DNA of 64,000 bases from Tenacibaculum sp. M341 (lineage in GTDB: Bacteria; Bacteroidota; Bacteroidia; Flavobacteriales; Flavobacteriaceae). The notes below the pieces were generated by a model, which saw nothing but the letters and a program-made list of their open reading frames with translations, searched no databases and was not told the origin of the DNA. The position numbers were made by a program, and so were the translations under genes. Below, piece by piece: positions 43,301 through 50,708 of this stretch (position 1 is the stretch's first letter; the number at the start of each line of letters is the position of its first letter). The stretch covers positions 25,820 to 89,819 of the forward strand of contig NZ_SJXJ01000018.1 of assembly GCF_004337695.1 (NCBI RefSeq), written 5' to 3'.

Positions 43301-43779
43301 TCTACATTTAAACCAGGTAAGTCATTATCTAAAAAAGCAAATAAATTTACAGCAGGATTGTCACTACATGCATTAGCTCCTCCATCAACATTATCTTCAC
43401 CTTGATAACCTCCTAAAAAAACAGTTACCGTAGCACTTTCTCCACAAGCAGTATTTGTATATGTAAATAGGTGTTCGCCAGCTCTGTTAATACTCCATAA
43501 ATTTACTTCTCCTGTAGTTGTATTTAAAGCAAAGTTATTAGCAGGGTTAGCACTAGTCCATTCACCACCAGCTATTGGGGTACCCGATAGTTGGCTAAAA
43601 AGGTCATAGGTTTGTAAGCCTGTATTAGTTTCTTTATCACAAATAATAACACTATTGTCAGTACCTGCACATTGGGATAAACTTGTCCAAATATTGAACA
43701 GGGTAAAGATGAAAAGAATAAAGGATTTCTGTAATGAATGTTTTTTATTCTGAGATTTGCAATTTGGTGAGTCGATCAT
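40363..43779 (-). CDS. Large surface protein with T9SS type-B (CHU_C/gliding-motility) sorting domain
   Basis: A 1138-residue exported protein with a long charged N-region before the signal helix (FILFIFTLFNIWTSLSQC). The body is made of Ig-like or adhesin-like repeats; about residues 640-960 hold two clear copies around NLTWYADLTTTTPL/NLTWYADNTTTTPL and GDLIWYDAATGGNILPD. The C-terminal 90 residues (FIPDGFSPNDDGTNDQYY, then EIFNRYGQSLF) are the gliding-motility-associated type-B sorting domain. It should be exported by T9SS with the PorP/SprF protein encoded next and shown on the cell surface as an adhesin. First gene of a three-gene operon. Confidence 0.92.
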   Translation of the reverse strand: MIDSPNCKSQNKKHSLQKSFILFIFTLFNIWTSLSQCAGTDNSVIICDKETNTGLQTYDLFSQLSGTPIAGGEWTSANPANNFALNTTTGEVNLWSINRAGEHLFTYTNTACGESATVTVFLGGYQGEDNVDGGANACSDNPAVNLFAFLDNDLPGLNVDTNGKWTEDPTTRTGLLTDQFFNAEVAGEGTYTFIYTTKEVETCPSESATVKLEVHRSPEPGVGIDLILCDTEDLSIYTDVNLNDYLIGEDADGIWTDINATGQITGITDSTINIQEIFNTRGNGNYDFEYTVFPKSPVCEEESTIVRVSLPKVSGTFNVQNVCDTEPLTIQIDFTSSDAIPFNFDLEYEIRNTVTDALAYTDTNFIRVNPTFPDFEDNFIFSVDPNPLLTPGSYYITVKEITNINGIICNTLDIADDTFVYNKINYNIDTNCFTGNEAILEISDFYNSAGMLSNETINIDYTIEDLTNGIPRNIENQMISFTDGYAEIPIDISIFPGNATNFNIRITDPDDIGLNCSDFNFTASLIPEDIELEVLIDNSCDATKVEASIDAPLLGDGNYTITYQVRKIGDTTFVIDFPIVTNSLTTVLNVDIASLDEGDYEIILKSTQNDTNPCRVQRNFEVRDNFSIGGIPDMPTLDATQTFCLANFHPNQPTVADIVVTTGANLTWYADLTTTTPLATTTILTNNTNYYVTASDPVNSCESSARAVVNIQLTTTDIVNSSDRNPTFCNITTITLANFDATVTAGDLIWYDAATGGNILPDTTEVEDGRSYFAVQNIGGCEHHTRLEFIATVITPPNLVVNPNQTFCVSDFHPNQPTIADIVVDEGTNLTWYADNTTTTPLNTNTVLTDGTSYFVTTKDPTNTCESNRAIVTVRVITTELVTSSDTNPTFCNVTNLTLADFDTTISTGDLIWYDAATGGNILPDSTPVIGGDSYFAVQSIDGCEHHIRLEFSAIVINPPTPVYNGNISFCALEELTLLDLETDITPVSSSFELIWFDAATDGDELSNADIIEEGVSYFVAYVYPTTNCEGNRTEIVFNTSVCDPDKYDFFIPDGFSPNDDGTNDQYYIPNIQYFYPKYELEIFNRYGQSLFKGDINNPKWNGQSSTGSEVTSGVYFYILRYNDGVLKPKQGRIYLSK

Positions 43780-43829
43780 GGTTGTAACGTAAAATGTTTC
43801 TCAACAATTTTTCAATGTTTTTCTTTGTA

Positions 43830-43858
43830 CAAAAGTAACATATTTATTTAATTTTCAA
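43830..43858 (-). promoter_or_regulatory. Promoter of the T9SS type-B operon
   Basis: On the minus strand TACTTTTG (43837-43830) matches TAnnTTTG, with TTG (43858-43856) 18 bases upstream. The start codon of the surface-protein gene follows about 45 bases downstream. Confidence 0.65.
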
Positions 43859-43917
43859 TTTCTTTTAAAAAGTACTAGCTACTTACAGTATATTTACAGT
43901 GTTAATTTAGATAATTT

Positions 43918-45270
43918 ATGAACATACATTTTATTGCTATTGGGGGAAGTGCAATGCATAATTTAGCTTTAGCGCTTCATAATAAAGGATATAATATTAC
44001 AGGAAGTGATGATACTATTCATGATCCTTCTAAATCTAGATTAGTAAATAAAGGATTATTACCAGATGAATTTGGATGGTTTCCAGATAAAATTTCATCA
44101 GATTTAGATGCTGTTATTCTTGGTATGCATGCTAAAGAAGATAATCCAGAATTATTAAGAGCTCAAGAATTAAATTTAAAGATTTATTCTTACCCAGAGT
44201 TTTTGTACGAACAATCAAAATACAAAACAAGAGTAGTTATTGGTGGTTCGCATGGAAAAACGACTATTACATCAATGATTTTACATGTATTGAATTATCA
44301 TGATAGAGAAGTAGATTATATGGTCGGTGCTCAATTAGAAGGTTTTGATACGATGGTTCATCTTACTGAAGAGAATGATTTTATAGTATTAGAAGGGGAT
44401 GAATATTTGAGTTCTCCTATTGATAGAAGACCTAAGTTTCATTTATACAAACCTAACATAGCTTTATTGAGTGGTATTGCTTGGGATCATATTAATGTTT
44501 TTCCTACTTACGAAAATTATGTAGAGCAGTTTTCGATTTTTACTGATTCGTTAATCAATGGAGGAATCATGGTGTATAATGAGCAAGACGAAGAAGTAAA
44601 AAAAGTAGTTGAAGGTTCAACGAACTCTATAAAGAAATATCCGTATGAAACTCCAGATTTTTTTATAGATAATGGTACAACATTTTTAAATACAGAAGAA
44701 GGAGCTTTACCACTAGAAATTTTCGGAGATCATAATTTACAGAATTTAGCAGGAGCAAAGTGGATTTGCCAGCATATGGGAATTGATGAAGAAGATTTTT
44801 ATGAAGCTATAGTTAGTTTCAAAGGAGCAAGTAAAAGATTAGAAAAAATAGCTGAAGACAAATCAACAGTAATATTTAAAGATTTTGCACATTCGCCATC
44901 TAAGGTAAAAGCTACTACAGAAGCAGTAAAAAAGCAATATAAAAATAGAAAACTGCTAGGTTGTTTAGAACTTCATACGTTTAGTAGTTTGAATACAGAA
45001 TTCTTAAATGAATACAAAGGGGCTTTAGAAGGTGCTGATACAGCTGTTGTTTTTTACTCTCCAAAAGCATTAGAGATTAAGAAATTAGAAGCTATTACGA
45101 AAGAGCAAATAGCAAAAGCTTTTGAAAGAGAAGATTTAATAATTTATACAAACCCTAGAGAGTTTAAAGAATATCTTTTTTCTCAGAATTTAGAGGATAC
45201 TGCTCTTTTATTAATGAGTTCTGGTAATTATGGAGGTTTGGATTTTGATGAGGTTAAAAGTTTGATTTAA
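43918..45270 (+). CDS. mpl: UDP-N-acetylmuramate:L-alanyl-gamma-D-glutamyl-meso-diaminopimelate ligase-like Mur ligase
   Basis: A 450-residue cytoplasmic Mur ligase that attaches recovered tripeptide to UDP-MurNAc in peptidoglycan recycling. The N-terminal Rossmann region starts MNIHFIAIGGSAMHNLAL, the ATP loop GGSHGKTT is at 109-116, and the middle domain (GDEYLSSP, DHINVFPTY) and C-terminal domain follow. Length and motifs fit the Mpl family of Bacteroidota. It is convergent with the nucleotidyltransferase gene and overlaps its end by 17 bases. Confidence 0.9.
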   Translation: MNIHFIAIGGSAMHNLALALHNKGYNITGSDDTIHDPSKSRLVNKGLLPDEFGWFPDKISSDLDAVILGMHAKEDNPELLRAQELNLKIYSYPEFLYEQSKYKTRVVIGGSHGKTTITSMILHVLNYHDREVDYMVGAQLEGFDTMVHLTEENDFIVLEGDEYLSSPIDRRPKFHLYKPNIALLSGIAWDHINVFPTYENYVEQFSIFTDSLINGGIMVYNEQDEEVKKVVEGSTNSIKKYPYETPDFFIDNGTTFLNTEEGALPLEIFGDHNLQNLAGAKWICQHMGIDEEDFYEAIVSFKGASKRLEKIAEDKSTVIFKDFAHSPSKVKATTEAVKKQYKNRKLLGCLELHTFSSLNTEFLNEYKGALEGADTAVVFYSPKALEIKKLEAITKEQIAKAFEREDLIIYTNPREFKEYLFSQNLEDTALLLMSSGNYGGLDFDEVKSLI

Positions 45271-46309
45271 TTCGATTAATTATATAATTTCTATATTCTT
45301 TATTGTAAATAGCTTTTATTAAAACAGAAACTCTGTGAGTAAATTGTATCCTTTTTTTTATAAATAACTGTTTTATTTTGTTTGAATTTTCAATGTTCTG
45401 AATTTGTTTTTGGAAAAAGTATCTAGCTTTTCTATTATCAATAAAATTAATATGCTTAGGGCTTCCTAATATCTGAAAGCTACTAAATAGAAAAGGATTT
45501 AGATTTTTAAAATGAGTGATTTTTTTTATTGCATTTAAAGTGTCTGTTCTTAAAGAAAGTAAAAATAAATCGTAAGAGTTTCTAAGACCAAAATGAAAAA
45601 GCAGGTCGGATTTATCATTTAAGTGTTTATTAATAGAGGTCATTATTATTTTATCTTCATCTGAAAGGACATGATAAAGATTTTTTTTTAGGACGTTTTT
45701 TTCTATAAATGAAAAATTAAATTCAGTAAATTTCTTCCTGCTAACCATTTTATAATGTACCTCAACTATAGAAACACGATCTTTCTTTATCATCTTAGGA
45801 TAATGCCTGCTAACTACGGTTGTATCTATTTTGTTTTTAGAATGTGTTGAATAACCATTCTGTTTTAATATAGAAATACATTTGTTAAGTTGATTATTAT
45901 TGACTAAGAAGTCAATATCTCCGACCATTCTCTCGGCTATATCATCATATAATCCTTCTAATAAATTACCTGTGCCTTTTAAAAATACAGGAGTAATATC
46001 ATTGGCTAGTAGTAAATCATTAATTTCTTTGGCTTGTGCAATGATTTGTGTATTACGTTCTCTGTTTAAATCTGTAATATGCTTCATGTAGGCAACTAAA
46101 TCTTCTGGGAGATAATGCAGGAGATTAGCTTTTTTAATATTACAATATAGTGCAGGAAATACATAGTGACTAGTGCTTACTTTGACAATAGCTTCCCAAT
46201 CGATTTTATCATTCTTTAAATCTTCTTCAACAAGTTTTTTGTTATGTTCTTCATGGTTGATTGTAAGGCATTTTCCAGTAAAAAATAAAGCTTCTTTATA
46301 CGTCATCAC
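45254..46309 (-). CDS. Nucleotidyltransferase family protein (PF14907-like)
   Basis: A 351-residue protein of the uncharacterised nucleotidyltransferase family: the active-site region reads PVFLKGTGNLLEGLYDDI, then R-M-V-G-D-I-D-F-L-V at about residues 123-132, where the D-x-D pair binds metal. Such proteins transfer a nucleotide to a protein, peptide or small molecule; several occur in peptide-modification and lasso-peptide clusters (recalled). The start overlaps the PqqD/HPr-kinase-like gene by 14 bases, so the pair is co-translated. The likely substrate is unknown; the small peptide at 50513-50689 is a candidate. Confidence 0.82.
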   Translation of the reverse strand: MMTYKEALFFTGKCLTINHEEHNKKLVEEDLKNDKIDWEAIVKVSTSHYVFPALYCNIKKANLLHYLPEDLVAYMKHITDLNRERNTQIIAQAKEINDLLLANDITPVFLKGTGNLLEGLYDDIAERMVGDIDFLVNNNQLNKCISILKQNGYSTHSKNKIDTTVVSRHYPKMIKKDRVSIVEVHYKMVSRKKFTEFNFSFIEKNVLKKNLYHVLSDEDKIIMTSINKHLNDKSDLLFHFGLRNSYDLFLLSLRTDTLNAIKKITHFKNLNPFLFSSFQILGSPKHINFIDNRKARYFFQKQIQNIENSNKIKQLFIKKRIQFTHRVSVLIKAIYNKEYRNYIINRIKSNF

Positions 46310-47432
46310 TCAATAACTTTTTTATTGTTGCAATCATTTTGTCGTTTTCAGAATATTTTAATTGAAAACACTCTAAAGAAGCAAACCAATTTAAAAAGAC
46401 ACGAACATTTTCTGGTTTTGAAGAAATCCACGAATCAGGTACCAATTGTTCAAAAGCTTCAAGTTTTGAAATTGGATTAAATTTAATTCCAGATTCTTTT
46501 TCGTATTTAATAAATACAATATGATTACATGGTAAATTCTTTGTATAATCATTAATCTTTGGAGGTAAAAAACGTACAATTTTATTAAGAGTTTTAAAAT
46601 GAAATTCCGCAGAGTTTTCTAATTCAGGATAAAAAGGTAATAGAGTAGGCAAACTATTTTTCTTTATCGAAATAGCAGAAGGAAAGGTATGAATGTGTTG
46701 CTTCTTACTATCTACAGGGACAAAATCATCAGCTAAACAAGTAAGTCCATTGGCTTGGAGTAATGCTAAAGAAGTACTTTTTCCATTTCCAGAGTCGCCC
46801 AATAAAAGTAGTGATTTACTGTTGTAACTAACACCAGAGGCATGGAAAACACCCAGCCATTCGTCTTCATTTTTTTGATGCATTTGCTGTACAATATACA
46901 TCGATAATTTTCCTTGAAAATAATGTATATCTTTTCGGTGCCAAGTGTCTATTACATTATTATCTATGACTAAAGTTGTAAACTCATTTTGAGTAAAAAC
47001 TTGATAGTGATGATCAAATTTATTTGAAGTTTTTGTTTCTAAATGAGAAAACTTTGGATGAATTAAATAAATTTCAAAATCTGATTGATAATCTATTTTA
47101 AAAATAAAGTCTCCAATTGTATAGTATTTAGTACTTTCAAAGGTAATGTTACTAATTTTAGGCAATTGTTTTACTTCAATATCTTTATGTTTCATGTTTT
47201 TTAAGTACAAATCACTATAAGTATCATGTACAAAACTTAAAGAGTTCTCAAGAGATTCATTAAATTCTTTAGAAAGTTTGAGTGCGATTGTTTCTTGAGA
47301 TATACCTTTATTAAAATCAATTAAAATATTAGCTACAGTATCGTTAACTACCAAATATCTGTTTGTAGGTGAAAACCATACAGCAGTATTTGAATTATCG
47401 ATAGATTTAGTAATAATTAGATCCTTCATCAT
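46296..47432 (-). CDS. PqqD-like plus HPr-kinase-like fusion protein
   Basis: A 378-residue protein. Residues 1-80 resemble a PqqD domain, the peptide-binding fold (RRE) used by RiPP enzymes: SPTNRYLVVNDTVANILIDF, then helix-forming ISQETIALKLSKEF. The C-terminal half resembles HPr kinase/phosphorylase: H197 in FHASGVSYNSK, the P-loop GDSGNGKS at 212-219 and LADDFVPV at 233-240. It lacks the PTS context, so a peptide or other protein is the likelier substrate (inference). It follows the lamin-tail surface protein by 60 bases and is coupled to the nucleotidyltransferase gene. A second ATG at codon 2 could also be used. Confidence 0.82.
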   Translation of the reverse strand: MMKDLIITKSIDNSNTAVWFSPTNRYLVVNDTVANILIDFNKGISQETIALKLSKEFNESLENSLSFVHDTYSDLYLKNMKHKDIEVKQLPKISNITFESTKYYTIGDFIFKIDYQSDFEIYLIHPKFSHLETKTSNKFDHHYQVFTQNEFTTLVIDNNVIDTWHRKDIHYFQGKLSMYIVQQMHQKNEDEWLGVFHASGVSYNSKSLLLLGDSGNGKSTSLALLQANGLTCLADDFVPVDSKKQHIHTFPSAISIKKNSLPTLLPFYPELENSAEFHFKTLNKIVRFLPPKINDYTKNLPCNHIVFIKYEKESGIKFNPISKLEAFEQLVPDSWISSKPENVRVFLNWFASLECFQLKYSENDKMIATIKKLLSDDV

Positions 47433-47492
47433 GGTGCCTAAAGTAACAAAAACAGTAAGAATTAAGAATTATTTTTATTCTTTTTTAGACAA

Positions 47493-50384
47493 TCATAAAA
47501 CTATTTTTTTTGAGATAATTTTAGAGTCATACTCTAGTTTGATAAAGTACATACCCTCACTAAAGTTTGATACGTTAATTTTTTTATAATCGTTGAATTC
47601 TCCTTTGTAAGTTTTAACTTCTTCACCAAGTATTGAGTAAACTCTTAGAATAGCATTTTGATTTAGCCCTTTTACAGTAATTTCATTTCGATTAGATTTA
47701 AATATATCAACAGTTACAGCATCATTTTTAGTCAAATCAACATTTGTTTTTTTAGTAGTCAAGTGAATAGAGAATCTATTAGGTTCATTAACACTATTTG
47801 TTAATAGAACACTATAATTGTTTTCAGATAAATTAATGAAACTATTTTCTTTTTTATCTTCTAGAAAAATAGTTGTTTCTGAAGGTAAATTATGAGTTTT
47901 TACAGAAAATTCGACTTTTTGATTATTATCACAAATAAGACCAATAGGTATAGCTATGTTCTGATAATTTGAGTTAGACAAAGATTGAATTGCAAGTTTT
48001 TTCTCACTTTTTAGATTTGCCAGTCTTGTGTAAATGGAAAAATTAAGATTTGATTCTAAAAAAAGACTACTATCATATCCATTGTCAAAGTCGATGGTTG
48101 CATTTTCATTGAAGAAAACTTTAGTAGATTTTACATTGTCTTTCGATGACATATAAAGTTGGAAAGAAAACTCCTTGGAATCCTTTAGAAAGGTATTCGA
48201 TGTTTGATGTGAAAGCATACTATTATCAATAATAATATTATCATTGGCTTTCACTTTAATAAAGAATCCTTGCGTTGGAGCAATTTGAAAACTTTCAGTC
48301 AAATTTTTTGTTATATATTCTGTTCCATTCCAAAACCAAATTGTTTGTTCTTCAAGTACAGAAATGTTTTCAGGGGCATTTAAAAAGTTAATCGAATTAA
48401 GATATGAAGTATATGGATTTCCAATTAAGTTAAAGTTACTATGATCTCCCATTTTAATTGGAACAGTAGTGTCTTCTGTATGTAAATTTCCTTCAAATAG
48501 TACAGCATTATTGTTTGTTTTTACTGCCATACCTTTAAAGTTAGATAAAGATCCATTGGAAGAAGTATTTTGATATTCCCAAGGAGTATTATTGTCATTG
48601 TTGTAAAAACCTATACCAATATTATTACCAGAGCCTGTTGAAAAGTCATTGTTAAGAATAAAATCTTCAATTGTTTGATTTTTTAAAGGAGTACTAATTA
48701 GGTGCCAATCAGACACTAGTTCTCTGATATATCTAACATTAGCATTTATAGAATTGTTAGAGGTTAATGAAGCACTTGATTCTAAAGTAATAGAATTAAC
48801 AGTAATATCATTTGTAATTGTAGGGTAGTTAGTGATTTCTTTTGGAATTAAAACATCAGAACTAGAAGAGGGAATTGTTTTTTTAGACCAATTTTCAATA
48901 TTATTCCAATCATTATTAATTGTACCATTCCATTTGTTTACAGAGGAAAAAGCAATGTTGGTTGTGTTATTTCTTCCAGGAGAAAATAAAATAGGATTAC
49001 TTGTTATTTCTGAATGTAAGCCAAAATAATTTGTAAGACCTTCTTTTTTTGCAATCGATTGATTTTGAGAAGCAATACTATTATATGCTTCTTCAACCAT
49101 TATGTTACCTGTATTAGTTATTATCTGAATAACATCTTTACTGTTATTCAAACTTAAGCGACCTGAGCTAGCTGTTTGAACTACACCAGGTATATTATTT
49201 GGGGTTCCACCACCAAACACAACAATGGATTCTTTAGAAGGAATGATAGTATTTTCTTCAAAAATATGTCTAACAGAAGTTTCGTCAGCTAAAGACCAGT
49301 TCGAAATGTCTAAGTCAGAGTTTGAAGAATTATAAATTTCTATAAATTCATCTTGACTAGGACTTATAATACCATCATTATTTGCATCTCCATTGTTATT
49401 ATCAGGGTCTGCATGAATTTCATTAATAGTTATAGCGCTTGTTTCATTATCAATATTAAAAAGAGTAAAAAATGAACTAATTCCTTTGTAAGTGTTATCT
49501 GATGTAATATCATTAACAGATACAGTTATAGTGACTTTTACTGCTCCATCAATGATGTTATCATCAACTCCTGTTAATATTATAGATTGAGGTACATTCC
49601 AATTTGAGTCAGTAAATGTTACTGAGGAATGATTAGGAATAATTTCACTAGTATTGTTACTATTAATATCAATAACAATGTTTGCTGATGGTTGTGCATC
49701 TAATACAATAGAGAAGGAGGTATTTGAAGTATTTTCTGAAGTATTTTCTGAAGGAAAACTTATAGATAAACCTGGTTTTATTGCTCCAATCCATTTTCCA
49801 GGATCGAAATCTTGTGTGTTTACAAAGCTATCGTTATGAGAAGGGCATCCTACAACTTCATTATCAGCCCAAACATTCCACTCTGATGCTATCCAAGAGG
49901 AATTTCCATTGGTTACGCCAGTTTTTCTTTCAGCTCTCCCATCTTTGTATTCATGACAAGTATTGGTGCCGTCTTGCCCAGGAACACCAAAAATATCTAT
50001 GATATTATCATCTTTAACTAAAGCAATATGATCATCTCCATTTGTACTAACAATAGTATTACTTTGATTTGGATTGATAAAATAAGTTTCTTTAAAATCA
50101 ATTTCTTTAGCCGCTATAATGTAAAAACTTTTGGCAGCTATAATTCCAGTTAATAAGAAATCGTTGTTAGGCGTTGTGTTATCGTTAGTCCATTTTCTTA
50201 GGGAGTGTTTTTCAATACTTAAATCTATATCAGAATTACCAGCATTATATAACTCAACAAACCTAGCATTTATGTTGTCTTTAGGATCGGCAATTTCAGT
50301 AATAAAAATTTGGGATGAGACATTGGTTAGTGTAAAAAAAGCACACAATGCCCATATAAAAGGGAATCCTTTTTCTTTTTTCAT
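47493..50384 (-). CDS. Surface protein with lamin-tail domains and T9SS type-A sorting domain
   Basis: A 963-residue exported protein: signal peptide (ending TNVSSQ), first lamin-tail domain (about 25-170, IFITEIADPKDNINARFVEL), a middle Ig/Calx-like region with a serine/asparagine-rich linker, a second lamin-tail domain (about 310-440, ITINEIHADPDNN), then a region shared with the 1397-residue protein (WNNIENWSKKTIPSSSS onward), and a type-A sorting domain at the end (ILRVYSILGEEV ... KKIVL). Probably attached to the surface through A-LPS. It has its own promoter, and precedes the PqqD/HPr-kinase gene by 60 bases. Confidence 0.88.
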   Translation of the reverse strand: MKKEKGFPFIWALCAFFTLTNVSSQIFITEIADPKDNINARFVELYNAGNSDIDLSIEKHSLRKWTNDNTTPNNDFLLTGIIAAKSFYIIAAKEIDFKETYFINPNQSNTIVSTNGDDHIALVKDDNIIDIFGVPGQDGTNTCHEYKDGRAERKTGVTNGNSSWIASEWNVWADNEVVGCPSHNDSFVNTQDFDPGKWIGAIKPGLSISFPSENTSENTSNTSFSIVLDAQPSANIVIDINSNNTSEIIPNHSSVTFTDSNWNVPQSIILTGVDDNIIDGAVKVTITVSVNDITSDNTYKGISSFFTLFNIDNETSAITINEIHADPDNNNGDANNDGIISPSQDEFIEIYNSSNSDLDISNWSLADETSVRHIFEENTIIPSKESIVVFGGGTPNNIPGVVQTASSGRLSLNNSKDVIQIITNTGNIMVEEAYNSIASQNQSIAKKEGLTNYFGLHSEITSNPILFSPGRNNTTNIAFSSVNKWNGTINNDWNNIENWSKKTIPSSSSDVLIPKEITNYPTITNDITVNSITLESSASLTSNNSINANVRYIRELVSDWHLISTPLKNQTIEDFILNNDFSTGSGNNIGIGFYNNDNNTPWEYQNTSSNGSLSNFKGMAVKTNNNAVLFEGNLHTEDTTVPIKMGDHSNFNLIGNPYTSYLNSINFLNAPENISVLEEQTIWFWNGTEYITKNLTESFQIAPTQGFFIKVKANDNIIIDNSMLSHQTSNTFLKDSKEFSFQLYMSSKDNVKSTKVFFNENATIDFDNGYDSSLFLESNLNFSIYTRLANLKSEKKLAIQSLSNSNYQNIAIPIGLICDNNQKVEFSVKTHNLPSETTIFLEDKKENSFINLSENNYSVLLTNSVNEPNRFSIHLTTKKTNVDLTKNDAVTVDIFKSNRNEITVKGLNQNAILRVYSILGEEVKTYKGEFNDYKKINVSNFSEGMYFIKLEYDSKIISKKIVL

Positions 50385-50413
50385 AGTAATGTAATTTTTT
50401 CATTTTCAGACTA

Positions 50414-50421
50414 CAAATTTA
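50414..50421 (-). promoter_or_regulatory. -7 box of the lamin-tail protein gene
   Basis: TAAATTTG on the minus strand (50421-50414) fits TAnnTTTG, about 30 bases before the start codon at 50384 and downstream of the peptide gene's terminator, so this gene and those after it form a separate transcription unit. Confidence 0.5.
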
Positions 50422-50459
50422 ATTAAAATAGATTGAAATCCTAATGAAAATAAAAAAAA

Positions 50460-50486
50460 CAATCCTGTCTTTAAAAGACAGGATTG
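50460..50486 (-). terminator. Terminator after the 58-residue peptide gene
   Basis: CAATCCTGTCTTT (50460-50472) pairs perfectly with AAAGACAGGATTG (50474-50486); on the minus strand it is followed by eight T's. It lies 27 bases after the peptide stop codon. Confidence 0.9.
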
Positions 50487-50512
50487 AAGGTTTTGTTAGT
50501 TAATTTTTATGA

Positions 50513-50689
50513 TTAAAATCCGTCACCAGGTGGTTCAGGAGAAGCCGCTTGTGCTTTTTTAGGATCTAAAATTAAATATGTTCCTATTGCAGTTAATGCA
50601 GTGTATTTGCTATAATTTCCTATTTTTTTCAGAGCCTCTTTACGTGTAATATCTTTTTTATTAGATATGTTTTCTGTACTTTTTTTCAT
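50513..50689 (-). CDS. 58-residue peptide with signal-like leader and short Pro/Gly-rich tail (candidate RiPP or pheromone precursor)
   Basis: A short gene from ATG 50689 to TAA 50513. The leader is charged (residues 1-28, with TRKEALKK at 15-22 resembling a twin-arginine type motif), followed by a hydrophobic stretch YTALTAIGTYLIL (29-41) and an A-Q-A-like cleavage site (46-48). Cleavage there would free the ten-residue tail ASPEPPGDGF. The gene lies 19 bases after the giant T9SS protein gene and is followed by a strong terminator. Nearby are a PqqD/HPr-kinase-like and a nucleotidyltransferase gene, which could recognise and modify it (inference). I do not recognise a named family. Confidence 0.7.
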   Translation of the reverse strand: MKKSTENISNKKDITRKEALKKIGNYSKYTALTAIGTYLILDPKKAQAASPEPPGDGF

Positions 50690-50708
50690 GGTATTGTAAA
50701 TTTTGAGG

